A stretch of DNA of 64,000 bases from contig JBNKGL010000005.1 in assembly GCA_050289805.1 (NCBI GenBank), positions 145,253-209,252 on the forward strand. The letters are read 5' to 3'. Both the position numbers and the translations under genes were made by a program. The notes beneath the pieces are model-generated. The model searched no databases, had not been told where the DNA came from, and was given only the letters and a program-made list of their open reading frames with translations. How positions within the stretch are numbered: position 1 is the first letter of the stretch; every line of letters begins with the position of its first letter. This DNA comes from JAUILA01 sp050289805 (GTDB lineage: Bacteria > Bacteroidota > Bacteroidia > Cytophagales > Cyclobacteriaceae). This document shows, piece by piece, positions 1-9,600 of the stretch.

Positions 1-330
1 ATCTTCGAGGAATCCATAAATATCTGCTCTAAACCTGTTGTAGAGATCATTATAGTAATTAACCGCCAGTCCAAGTCCTACAAAGCCGCCATATACCAGC
101 GGGAGCTTCCAGTATTTCCGATTGTATATTTGCCCTGCGCCTGGCAAAATCGCTGAATACAAAGACGCCCTTCGGGGGACAAATTTCTTGGCATACATTT
201 CTATCTCCTCGATATCACGTACCTCGCGAACCGTATCAATTACGGTCGTGGGTATGGTATCCAACTGATTTTCCTGAGCCGATGCCCAGCTGCACATGCA
301 AAAGAAAAGCAGGATTAAGAAATATTTCAT
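1..330 (-). CDS. DUF5683 domain protein, N-terminal part (cut by window edge)
   Basis: Reading the minus strand from the ATG at 328-330 gives a signal peptide (MKYFLILLFFCMCSWASAQ), a short polar linker and then the DUF5683 core, with the hallmark SAILPGAGQIYNRKYWK followed by a hydrophobic segment (LVYGGFVGLGLAVNYYN). The frame stays open to base 1, so the C-terminus lies outside the window. The start codon overlaps the parB stop codon by one base (TAATG), so translation is probably coupled. In Bacteroidota this gene commonly follows parAB. Its function is unknown; it looks like a small exported or membrane-anchored protein. Confidence 0.85.
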   Translation of the reverse strand, partial: MKYFLILLFFCMCSWASAQENQLDTIPTTVIDTVREVRDIEEIEMYAKKFVPRRASLYSAILPGAGQIYNRKYWKLPLVYGGFVGLGLAVNYYNDLYNRFRADIYGFLED

Positions 331-1229
331 TACATATCCAGAATGTCCAGAATACGGTTCAGATCATCAATGGAGACAAAGGGAATATGGATCTCTCCTT
401 TTTTTCCATCAGAAGACCGGACTTGCACGCGACTCCCAAAGTGGGAGGAGAGCCTGCTTTGTAGCTTAGCAATTTCTTTGCCATTTTCAGGAGCTGCAGG
501 TGGTGGAGTTTTTTTCTCCTTTACACCCGCACGTACCAGTGCTTCCACTTTACGGACGGACAGGTCTTTTGCGAGAATTTCTCTGAAGATATCCAACTGC
601 TCACTTACATCATCGACAGTGATGAGCGCACGTGCATGTCCCATGGAAATTCGTTTATCACGAAGTCCTGCCTGGATATCCGGCGGTAGCTTTAACAGAC
701 GTAGGTAATTATTAACTGTACTTCGATCTTTACCCACACGATCACCCAATTCTTCCTGTTTGAGGTCACATTCTGAAAGGAGACGCTGATAACTGAGGGC
801 AACTTCAATGGCGTTCAGGTTCTCACGCTGAATGTTTTCAATGAGCGCCATTTCCAGCATTTGCTGGTCATCCGCGGTACGAATATATGCAGGAATGGAA
901 GTAAGTCCGGCCATTTTGGAGGCCTGCATACGTCGTTCACCTGAAATGAGCTGATACTGTTTGTCATTCAGCTTGCGAACTGTGATAGGCTGTATTATTC
1001 CCTGAACCTTAATTGAGTCGGCTAATTCTCGGAGCGCCTGTTCATCGAAATGACTGCGGGGTTGAAAGGGGTTTACCTCTATGTACTCAAGGGGGATCTC
1101 ATTGATGGAGCTTACCGCTTCTTTTGTATTCCTGGAATCAAACCGGCCTTCCAGCGGACTTGAATCATCCAGTAATGCCCCTAAGCCGCGCCCCAGTGCA
1201 TTTCTCTTTTTCATTGGTTTTTTTGTCAT
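330..1229 (-). CDS. parB: ParB family chromosome partitioning protein
   Basis: This is the DNA-binding and CTP-dependent clamp partner of ParA; it spreads from parS sites and helps segregate chromosomes. The protein has the typical N-terminal ALGRGLGALL motif, an N-terminal ParB domain with the VNPFQPR box and the GERR nucleotide motif near residues 97-100, an ENIQREN segment, a helix-turn-helix around residues 155-182 and a C-terminal dimerisation region. I chose the ATG at 1227-1229 rather than an upstream in-frame ATG at 1266-1268, because a strong Shine-Dalgarno-like AAGGAGGGG lies just before it and the longer form would overlap parA. The resulting 299 aa fits the family. It follows parA by 16 bases. 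No parS palindrome was seen in the window. Confidence 0.95.
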   Translation of the reverse strand: MTKKPMKKRNALGRGLGALLDDSSPLEGRFDSRNTKEAVSSINEIPLEYIEVNPFQPRSHFDEQALRELADSIKVQGIIQPITVRKLNDKQYQLISGERRMQASKMAGLTSIPAYIRTADDQQMLEMALIENIQRENLNAIEVALSYQRLLSECDLKQEELGDRVGKDRSTVNNYLRLLKLPPDIQAGLRDKRISMGHARALITVDDVSEQLDIFREILAKDLSVRKVEALVRAGVKEKKTPPPAAPENGKEIAKLQSRLSSHFGSRVQVRSSDGKKGEIHIPFVSIDDLNRILDILDM

Positions 1230-1245
1230 GATCCCCTCCTTACTT

Positions 1246-2016
1246 TCAGGTAAATCCGTTCTTTTCAAGAATCTCCTTGGCGAGGTTCAGGTAACTAACC
1301 GCCCCTTTACTTTCCGCATCATGGGCTATCGCGGGAATTCCGAAGCCCGGAGATTCACTTAATTTAATATTTCTCGGAATGATAGTATCAAAAACCATGC
1401 GCTTAAAGTGTGTACGGACCTCATCGACTACCTGATTTGACAATCGGAGTCGTACATCATACATAGTGAGTAAAATACCTTCAATCTCAAGCGCTGGATT
1501 TAACCGTTTCTGAATAATTTTTATGGTATTCAGCAATTTACCCAGGCCTTCCAATGCAAAATATTCACATTGTACGGGTATCAGCACTGAGTCTGATGCC
1601 GTTAATGAATTAATGGTAATCAATCCAAGTGAAGGAGAACAGTCGATAATGATAAAATCATAGTCATCCCGTATTTCATCCAGCGCCATTTTCATTTTAT
1701 CCTCCCGCTGCTCGATACTCACCATTTCAACTTCAGCTCCTACAAGATTTATATGTGAAGGCAGAATATGAAGATAGTCTATGTCTGTCTCAACGATTGC
1801 TTCTGAAGCCGGAACACCATCCACCATACATTCATAGATGCTGTTTTCTACCTCCTTGGGGTTAATACCCAATCCAGAAGTGGAATTTGCCTGAGGATCT
1901 GCATCCACGACAAGTGTTTTATGTTCAAGAGCGGCCAGACTCGCGGCCAGGTTCATCGCGGTGGTCGTCTTACCAACACCACCTTTCTGATTTGCAATTG
2001 CAATAGTTTTACTCAT
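1246..2016 (-). CDS. parA: ParA/Soj family partition ATPase
   Basis: This Walker-type ATPase of the ParA/MinD family works with ParB in chromosome segregation. The deviant Walker A motif KGGVGKTTT sits at about residues 9-18, followed by VVDADPQ (switch I region), FIIIDCSPSLG (Walker B) and a C-terminal helix. Its 256 aa and lack of an N-terminal DNA-binding extension place it with chromosomal Soj proteins. The ATG at 2014-2016 is preferred over the TTG immediately upstream. It is the first gene of a parA-parB-DUF5683 operon, with the hydrolase gene at 2024 ending 7 bases upstream. Confidence 0.96.
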   Translation of the reverse strand: MSKTIAIANQKGGVGKTTTAMNLAASLAALEHKTLVVDADPQANSTSGLGINPKEVENSIYECMVDGVPASEAIVETDIDYLHILPSHINLVGAEVEMVSIEQREDKMKMALDEIRDDYDFIIIDCSPSLGLITINSLTASDSVLIPVQCEYFALEGLGKLLNTIKIIQKRLNPALEIEGILLTMYDVRLRLSNQVVDEVRTHFKRMVFDTIIPRNIKLSESPGFGIPAIAHDAESKGAVSYLNLAKEILEKNGFT

Positions 2017-2023
2017 CAAAAAA

Positions 2024-2704
2024 TTAAAAGTTTAGGGTCTCGCCAACAGACATGAGTATCAATTCAATTCCTGCATTTTTAAAAGCTTCCTTTGCTGCTT
2101 CGTGATCAATTTCGATCGGCGGAAAAGTATCATAATGCATGCCTATCACCTTGCTGGCACCACAATATTTTGCCGCTTTCACTGCATCCTCAATGCCCAT
2201 TGTGAAGTTATCTCCAATTGGCAGAAAAGCCAGGTCAAGTGCAACATCTTCCTTAATTTGTTTCATGTCCATATGCAGCGCAGTATCACCTGCATAGTAA
2301 AAAAATTTATTTTCAGCCTCAATGATAAATCCTGCAGGGTTTCCTCCATAGCTCCCATCGGGCATACTGCTGGAATGCACCGCATTCACCATTTTCACCT
2401 TTCCGAAAGGCAGTTTCCAGCTCCCGCCAATATTCATTCCGTGCCCGTTTGAAAGGCCTTTTCCGGCAAACCACTGCACAACTTCATAATTACTTATGAT
2501 CATGGCATCCGTTTCGCGACCAAAATATTCAACATCAGCTGTATGATCACCGTGCCCGTGGGACAGTAAAATATAATCCGGCTGTATTCCTGTTACATCT
2601 ATTTCCGAAGCCAGTTCATTGGGAGTAATAAACGGGTCAAGCAAAACCCGTATGTTGTTGATATCCAATTCAAAGCAAGAATGTCCGTAATAGGTAACTT
2701 TCAT
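2024..2704 (-). CDS. Metal-dependent hydrolase, UPF0173/UlaG-like metallo-beta-lactamase fold
   Basis: This is a stand-alone metallo-beta-lactamase-fold protein of 226 aa, close to the usual length of the UPF0173 family. Visible metal-binding motifs are TYYGHSCFEL at the N-terminus, LSHGHGDHT (HxHxDH) near residue 50, and AGDTALHMD and GMHYDTFP further on. Family members are generally annotated as metal-dependent hydrolases without a known physiological substrate. It lies directly upstream of parA in the same direction, but a functional link to partitioning is not supported. The start is the ATG at 2702-2704 rather than the preceding TTG. Confidence 0.88.
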   Translation of the reverse strand: MKVTYYGHSCFELDINNIRVLLDPFITPNELASEIDVTGIQPDYILLSHGHGDHTADVEYFGRETDAMIISNYEVVQWFAGKGLSNGHGMNIGGSWKLPFGKVKMVNAVHSSSMPDGSYGGNPAGFIIEAENKFFYYAGDTALHMDMKQIKEDVALDLAFLPIGDNFTMGIEDAVKAAKYCGASKVIGMHYDTFPPIEIDHEAAKEAFKNAGIELILMSVGETLNF

Positions 2705-2810
2705 CAAAGTAAAGATTTGGTTTTACAGGCATACAAAGATATAAGTTTATTCGATTTGTATGGGGTAAACCCGAAGCAATTCCGTACTTCTTTTGATATA
2801 TGATCAACGA

Positions 2811-2837
2811 AAAAGGCAGGTGGAACACCTGCCTTTT
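2811..2837 (-). terminator. Intrinsic terminator after yidC
   Basis: A 12-bp perfect stem (AAAAGGCAGGTG at 2811-2822 with its complement at 2826-2837, loop GAA) lies 4 bases past the yidC stop codon. Read on the minus strand, the stem ends in a T-run. It separates the pyrG-yidC transcript from the hydrolase-parAB transcript. Confidence 0.85.
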
Positions 2838-2841
2838 CTGT

Positions 2842-4650
2842 TTATTTTTTCTTTTTCTTCGGCTTTTCCTGCTGTTGTTGCTGTTGCGCTTTCATTGCTG
2901 CTTCAAGCCGTTGCTGGAATTTTGATTTCTTCCGGGATCCGGCATTTTTCTTATTCTCTTCCAGAATAGTCCTGATCTTGTCATCATCAACAAACTTTCG
3001 AATGATCGCCTGCTGTCCGAATGTTACCAGGTTTGAAACAAAATAATAGAAGCTAAGCGCTGCAGGGTATGAATTCAATACAAACATGAATATGAGAGGC
3101 ATCATATAGGTGAATGCCTTCATAGGTCCCTGAACCGTACTCACCTGCTGATTGGACCATGTATATAAAATAGTTGAAACCGTCATCAGCAATACAAACA
3201 AACTCACGTGGCTACCATAGAAAGGGATCGTAAAGGGAAGCTGGATGAAAGTATCATATGTACTCAGATCTTCTGCCCAAAGGAAAGGTTTGCCACGCAG
3301 TTCAATGGATTGGGGAAAAAAGTAGAACATCGCGAAAAGGATCGGCATCTGTAAAAGCATCGGCACGCACCCACTCACGGGATTTACACCCACTTGCTGG
3401 TACAGCTTCATCGTTTCCTGCTGCGATGCAGACATGTCGTCGCCGTGTTTTTCCTTGATGGCGTCCATCTCCGGTTTTAACACCTTCATTTTTGCCATTG
3501 AGAGGTATGACTTGTATGACAACGGTGAAAGCACGAGCTTAATGATCAATACCATAATGATGATGATCAGACCATAATTGCCGATAAAATTGTTCAGCAG
3601 GTCAAAAAGCGGAATAATGACAAACTTATTTACCCAAATCATCGGAGGCCATCCGAGGTAGAGGTTCTTAGAGAAATCCTCCGTAACGTCTTTCAGAATA
3701 TGGTAATCATTAGGCCCGAAATAATAGGTCCATGCTGTAGAAGAGTTTTCCAGGGGCAGGGACAGTGATACCTGGGCCTCCTTCACTATGGAAGAATCGG
3801 CAAGGTCGGCCTGCATTTTAACCTCCGCATCCGTAAACCTGTTGGCGGCGATCATTCCGGAAACAAAGAAACGCTGTTTGATGGATACCCATTTCAACGG
3901 TTCCTCGAGTGATTTTTCTTCAAGACTATTGCTGCGTTCAGCCAGGCCGTCAAAGTCGCCACCTGTAGTATAATAATTGATTGTAGAATTCGTGCGGCTG
4001 AGTGTAATATCCTTTTCCTGCTTAATGAGATTGTCCCGCCAATCGAATTTTACACTTTCCTGTACCCGTGCTCCGTTCAGTTTTAGCATATATCCAAGCT
4101 GATACCCGTCAGGGGGAAGGCTGTAAATATGTTCTACAGCACCGGAAGGAAGCGGAAGTGTAAACGCGACATAGGAAGTGTCGTTTTCCGTCCATGATTT
4201 TGACTGGTAGTACAATTCGGTAAGATCAATCAGACGGCCGTCTGCATTGACGCGCTGATGAATCCGGCTGGTTTCAGGGGTAAGGAGGTATAGCGGTTTC
4301 CCGTCATAGGTGGTGAAGTCTTTCAGCTCCACAATGGCTACCTGACCTCCGAAAGAAGAGAAGGTAAGTGCTACCTTGCTGTTTTCCATTTTCACCTCTT
4401 CCTCTGTTCCACGGGCACCGGCAGCGAAGATGCCCAGTCGTTGTCTCGCAGTTTCGTCAAACAGCGAATCGGGGAGTGATGTATCTGGCTGTTCAGAAAT
4501 ATCGGTGGATTGTTCCGGGGTTATGCTTTCAGTGACCTGCTCAGTCTGCGCCAGGGGTTCTTCCTTCGGTGGCTCCGGGGAGAAGAACTGAAAGTACAGT
4601 AGTAATAATAATGCCATTAGCATTAACCCTATCGCCTGATTCCTATCCAT
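2842..4650 (-). CDS. yidC: Membrane protein insertase YidC
   Basis: YidC (Oxa1 family) inserts and folds inner-membrane proteins, alone or with Sec. The protein has an N-terminal transmembrane anchor (IGLMLMALLLLLYF), a large periplasmic beta domain (about residues 60-350), and the conserved C-terminal core with five hydrophobic segments. The core includes the amphipathic EMDAIKEKHG region, the VNPVSGCVPMLLQMPI loop and the SFYYFVSNL helix. The tail is rich in Gln and Lys (runs of Q and K at the extreme C-terminus), typical of ribosome-contacting YidC tails in Bacteroidota. Its 602 aa fits Gram-negative YidC. It starts 20 bases after pyrG, so the two genes form a probable operon ending at the terminator at 2811-2837. 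Confidence 0.97.
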   Translation of the reverse strand: MDRNQAIGLMLMALLLLLYFQFFSPEPPKEEPLAQTEQVTESITPEQSTDISEQPDTSLPDSLFDETARQRLGIFAAGARGTEEEVKMENSKVALTFSSFGGQVAIVELKDFTTYDGKPLYLLTPETSRIHQRVNADGRLIDLTELYYQSKSWTENDTSYVAFTLPLPSGAVEHIYSLPPDGYQLGYMLKLNGARVQESVKFDWRDNLIKQEKDITLSRTNSTINYYTTGGDFDGLAERSNSLEEKSLEEPLKWVSIKQRFFVSGMIAANRFTDAEVKMQADLADSSIVKEAQVSLSLPLENSSTAWTYYFGPNDYHILKDVTEDFSKNLYLGWPPMIWVNKFVIIPLFDLLNNFIGNYGLIIIIMVLIIKLVLSPLSYKSYLSMAKMKVLKPEMDAIKEKHGDDMSASQQETMKLYQQVGVNPVSGCVPMLLQMPILFAMFYFFPQSIELRGKPFLWAEDLSTYDTFIQLPFTIPFYGSHVSLFVLLMTVSTILYTWSNQQVSTVQGPMKAFTYMMPLIFMFVLNSYPAALSFYYFVSNLVTFGQQAIIRKFVDDDKIRTILEENKKNAGSRKKSKFQQRLEAAMKAQQQQQQEKPKKKKK

Positions 4651-4670
4651 ATCTTTCTGTTACTTATTAA

Positions 4671-6296
4671 TTAATCTTTCGGGTTACTGATTTTATACTG
4701 ATGCGCAGCCTGCACAAATTTCACAAATAGCGGATGCGGGTTCAGCACAGTACTTTTTAATTCAGGATGAAATTGTGTTCCTACAAACCAGGGATGATCG
4801 TTCAACTCTATCACCTCAACGAGGCCGGTATCCGGATTGATTCCAACAGCTTTCATTCCTTTGGCTTCCATCTTTTTAAGGTATTTGTTATTGAATTCAT
4901 ACCTGTGCCGATGGCGCTCACTGATCTTGGACTTGCCGTACGCGGTCATTGCCTTGCTTCCCTTTTGGAGATCACAAGGATACGCACCTAAACGCATCGT
5001 TCCACCCTTATCAATAATATTTTTTTGCTCATCCATAAGATCTATTACGGGATCCGGCGTTTTTTCGTCGAGTTCTGTAGAGGATGCTTTCTTGAGGTTG
5101 AGTACATTTCGGGCAAATTCGATTACAGCGCACTGCATGCCCAGGCAGATGCCAAAAAACGGGATTTTATTTTCCCTGACATACCGTACGGCTTCTATCT
5201 TACCTTCCACACCGCGTTCGCCAAATCCGGGTGCTACCAGGATTCCATCCATTCGATCCAAAATCGAAGCGCAATTAGCTTTATCGATCGTTTCAGAGGA
5301 GATCCAGTGAACATTCACCTTGCATTCGTTTACGACACCTGCGTGAATGAAGGCTTCATTGATCGATTTATATGCATCGGGCAATTCAACATATTTCCCT
5401 ACAAGGCCGATATTTATTTCGTCACCCGGATTTTTCAATTTACCCAGGAAATTTTTCCATTGCTCGAGGTCTGGTTCCGTTTTATTAGGTATCCGAAGCT
5501 TTGATAATACCCTTTCGGCCAGTTTTTCCTTCTTCATTAGGAGCGGAACGTCGTAAATCGATTCGGCATCCAGTGCTTCAATGACCGAATTGATATTGAC
5601 GTTACAGAAAAGTGCGACTTTTTTCCTGATTTCCATCGGTAATCGCCTTTCAGAACGGCAAACAAGTATATCAGGCTGAATTCCGGCCTCCAGTAGTTGC
5701 TTTACTGAATGTTGCGTTGGCTTGGTTTTCAATTCCTTTGCAGCGCTGAGGTAAGGTATCAGGGTAAGGTGGATTACCAGGAAATTATTGGCCCCAACTT
5801 CCCACTTTACCTGTCGGACCGCCTCAATAAACGGGAGCGATTCAATGTCACCAACACAACCTCCAATCTCGGTGATTACGAAGTCATATTCGCCGCTTTC
5901 GCCCAATAAATAGACATTTCGCTTGATCTCGTCAGTAATGTGGGGAACAACCTGAACCGTTTTGCCCAGATATTCTCCGCGGCGCTCCTTGGTAATTACA
6001 TTATTGTAAATACGCCCTGTCGTAATATTATTGGCCTGTGAGGTTGGTCTGTTGAGGAATCTTTCATAATGACCCAGGTCGAGATCGGTCTCAGCGCCGT
6101 CGTCGGTCACAAAACACTCTCCGTGTTCATAGGGGTTCAGCGTCCCTGGATCAATATTTATATACGGGTCGAACTTCTGTATGGTAACCTTGAACCCCCG
6201 CGCCTGCAGCAGTTTGCCCAGCGAAGCAGAGATTATACCTTTACCTAATGACGAAGTCACGCCGCCCGTGACGAAAATGTATTTTGCGGTGGCCAT
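4671..6296 (-). CDS. pyrG: CTP synthase
   Basis: This enzyme makes CTP from UTP, ATP and glutamine. The N-terminal synthetase domain begins with KYIFVTGGVTSSLGKG (the P-loop region); the glutamine amidotransferase domain follows after about residue 290. It shows the nucleophile cysteine in GICLGMQCAV and the His-Glu pair in TQFHPELKS. At 541 aa it is full length for the family. Transcription likely starts at a TACCTTTG -7 element read on the minus strand at 6334-6341. It is the promoter-proximal gene of pyrG-yidC. Confidence 0.98.
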   Translation of the reverse strand: MATAKYIFVTGGVTSSLGKGIISASLGKLLQARGFKVTIQKFDPYINIDPGTLNPYEHGECFVTDDGAETDLDLGHYERFLNRPTSQANNITTGRIYNNVITKERRGEYLGKTVQVVPHITDEIKRNVYLLGESGEYDFVITEIGGCVGDIESLPFIEAVRQVKWEVGANNFLVIHLTLIPYLSAAKELKTKPTQHSVKQLLEAGIQPDILVCRSERRLPMEIRKKVALFCNVNINSVIEALDAESIYDVPLLMKKEKLAERVLSKLRIPNKTEPDLEQWKNFLGKLKNPGDEINIGLVGKYVELPDAYKSINEAFIHAGVVNECKVNVHWISSETIDKANCASILDRMDGILVAPGFGERGVEGKIEAVRYVRENKIPFFGICLGMQCAVIEFARNVLNLKKASSTELDEKTPDPVIDLMDEQKNIIDKGGTMRLGAYPCDLQKGSKAMTAYGKSKISERHRHRYEFNNKYLKKMEAKGMKAVGINPDTGLVEVIELNDHPWFVGTQFHPELKSTVLNPHPLFVKFVQAAHQYKISNPKD

Positions 6297-6621
6297 AAGT
6301 TATGGAAAATGTTGTGGCTTAACTTATGGGACACAAAGGTAACGGAATATGCCGAATTAGATAGTACTATGGGTAAAAATATGTACCAAAATTACTCGCT
6401 CACCTGATCTCAGGAACTTACAGCGAGGGTCCCGCATTCCGCCGATTGTTAACGTTGCTCAACGTCAATACCGTGCTTTTCCATGGTTAAAGGTGTTCAT
6501 TTTACATTCAAACCTTACGCATGATGTGTCAGAGGGGGTTTCCGGCCCCTTCCAGAGTGTATTTATAGGTATGTTTGAATCTGGTGGAAGTACGAGTTTT
6601 AGTTTGAATTTTTTCAACTCC
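6297..6621. other. Divergent intergenic region between pyrG and the PKD protein gene
   Basis: These 325 bases hold no convincing gene; the open frame running into the PKD gene from 6493 starts at a GTG and lacks a signal peptide. Two Bacteroidota-type -7 elements are visible: TACCTTTG on the minus strand (6334-6341) facing pyrG, and TATGTTTG on the plus strand (6570-6577) facing the PKD gene about 45 bases ahead of its ATG. No good -33 TTTG was found for either, so promoter calls are tentative. No tRNA-like or riboswitch-like fold was recognised. Confidence 0.5.
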
Positions 6622-9600
6622 ATGAGGAATCTGAAGATTATTTTTTTAAGTGTCTTCCTTTTGGCTGGGATGGTAGAGGCCTATGGTCAGTGTAATACAC
6701 TCCGACCACAGATTGACATTACGTTCAATACTGACCAGGACTGTGCGCCTTCGTCGGTAACGGAATATACCATCAAATATTATTTTAACGTTCCGCAGGA
6801 TCCTGCAACGATTGCCATTCTTTTCGAATGGAATGATCCGGGCAATAATACAACGCTGGTAAACCTGTTCAGCGCAACTCCCATGGTTGTTTCCGGGGGA
6901 GATCGTGAATTTGAGGCTACTGCGACTTTCACCTATCCCGACAATGACGACTGTTCATTTTCACCCACTGCATACATTCTGATCAATGGCGCTATCTGTC
7001 CGACCTCACGTCAGGTTCAGACCGCTTATTCATGGGCCCGCGATAACCAGTTCGGGGCACAACTCGATATTTCACCAAATACATGGGACGTATGTTACGG
7101 GGATGCTGTGGTTAACGCAGTATTTGAGGATGCGTCTGAATTTAATTGTAACATCAATGTGGAGCCCGATAATCCCAACAGGCAGACACGTCATGTCCAG
7201 TTTGTGTATGGAAACCTGGCTACGCACAACGCTGCGGCCACTATTTTAGACCTTACACTCAATGACGGAGGCCCTGTTACGCTTACTGACGGTGCTGGAA
7301 ACCTGGTTGGACTCCAGACACGTGGGACTGCCGGACTCCAGATTACCGCAGCACATTTTGGGCCCGTTGACAACATTCCATTCCCTGCAGACGGACCGAT
7401 ATCAGTATCATTTCCGATGAATGCGCCCGCGAACCCGGCAAATTTGATCGGTAATCAATTTGAGATTACCATGTTCAACTGGAACATATGTAATCCATAC
7501 AACGGTGACCCGAACAACCCGAATTACGAAGATGCGATTTCAACAACCGCATATATCCGTATTGTAGATGATCCTGATCCGTTGTTCGAAACACATAAAA
7601 ACAGTTATACAGGCCCGGTTCCTCCCGGTCGCGAATTTTGTATTGGACAGGAAATTTTCCTTACCAACGGTTCCGCCGGCGCCAGCGCATACCGCTGGGA
7701 GATTTATGACGGTCCAACAGATTCTGACCCCCTGCTGGCATCCCGCACAAATATTAGTACCACCTATACCTATAATACTTCAGGGAACAAACTGATCAGA
7801 CTGTATGCGATCAATGGTACCGCGCAAAGTTCATGTGAACGCTTTTATGATCTGATTGTCAATATCACCCCTTCGCGTATTGCGAACATTACCACAACGG
7901 ACCTTGCTGATAATACCATAACACCTGAATTTTGCCAGACTGCAGGTAATTCCAGCACATTCAACGTCAGGTTTTACGATACATCTACCGGTGCGGTTGG
8001 TGGAAATACACAGTGGAGGTGGGCATTTCTTGATGAGAACGGGGTGGTTTTCAGAAATGAACCGGCATCGGGGTATTCAGATGTTGAGCTCGGTCCATTT
8101 GACCAGGCTTTTGTAAACCCGGGTGTTTATCGCGTACGATTGTTTACACGTAACTCGGTGACAGGATGTACCAGCAGGGATGAAGTTGAAATAAAGATAT
8201 TTCCTCCTCCAGTCGTAGATTTTACAGCAGGTAACGCTTGTGAGGGTACTGAAGTGGCATTCCTCGATATGTCGACACTGAATAATCCCGTGGACGGAGA
8301 ATCTATTCAGCTGAGGGAATGGGACTTCAATTATGATGGAACTAATTTCAACCCTGATCCCCTGTATAATGACTCAACGGATTTTTCACGGATCCTGGGA
8401 GCACCGGGCACGTATGATGTAGCATTACGTGTTACGACCACCGGAAATTGTTCTGAAATGACAGTGCATCCTGTGACTGTTAATGCCGTGCCAATTGCCA
8501 ATATCACGACCGGAGCAACTGACGGATGTAGTCCGCAGATCGTGAATCTTCAGAATAATTCTGTAAACGGACAGCCAGATGCGGTGGATCAGTTTATATG
8601 GGAGGTCAATGACGGTAGTGGATATGTGGTTGATTCTGTTCAGCGACCTACAGATCCCGGGTTTACAGATTCCTACCAGATGACCCTGGTTAATAATACA
8701 ACCGCTGATATCACATTCCAGATCCGTCAGCGCGTGCGGCTTATGAATGGTTGCGAGACGATCAGTAATGTTGTAAGCGTAGTGGTTTTCCCTTCACCGC
8801 AGGCAGCATTCGCCGTGATGAATTATTCTCCTTTTGATGATAACTGTTCACCCATATCGGTTGATTTCCAGGTGCTTTCAGCAACTGCGGCACTTGGGCC
8901 AACATCGTATGACTGGACAATCAGCGATAACACTGGGGTGGTTTATACTGAGAATACGGGCACCAATACGAATTTCAACTATGTATTCACTAATAATACC
9001 CAGACTTTAAAGGATTATGTAGTACGTCTTCAGGCGAATTTCCCGAGTGGCTGTCCTGCAGATACGACCACCACAATTCGTGTAAATCCAATTCCTTCAT
9101 CGGCATTTACCATTGACACACTGGAAATCACATGTAATATTTTCAGGGTTCAGATGAGTGCCGTAAGTAAGGGACTCGACCGTTATGACTGGGCCATACG
9201 TGAAAATGGGCTTACCACGTTTGCTTCCGACATGGTGGGGGATACGTTTGAATATACCTTCAACAGAAACTCTGCCAATAAAAATATTGAAGTAGACCTG
9301 CAGACTGTGAATTTTGCAAATTGCTCGAGTAATCTTACCACCAATACATTTATAGTACCGCAATCAAATCCGGTGAATGCTTCCTTTACGGTTTCACCGC
9401 CCGAAACTACATTGCCTAATACTACGTTCTCGATCACCAATAACTCAACAGGGAACAATCTAACCTATTTGTGGGATTTTGGTGACGGAACTACTTCAAC
9501 CAGCGCAAACCCCGGAACACATTCGTATCCCACATTCGGGGATTATCAGATTAAACTGCGAATTGAGGCAGACCTGGGTTGTGTTGATTCAACCACAGTA

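Noticed and set aside
1230..1268. Longer ParB beginning at 1268.
   Set aside because: It overlaps parA and lacks the strong Shine-Dalgarno sequence found before the ATG at 1229.
330..2016. A parS site near parAB.
   Set aside because: No TGTTTCACGTGAAACA-like palindrome was found by eye here or elsewhere in the window.
6493..6621. Extended N-terminus of the PKD protein from a GTG at 6493.
   Set aside because: It would place 43 residues before a clear signal peptide; the ATG at 6622 gives a normal exported protein.
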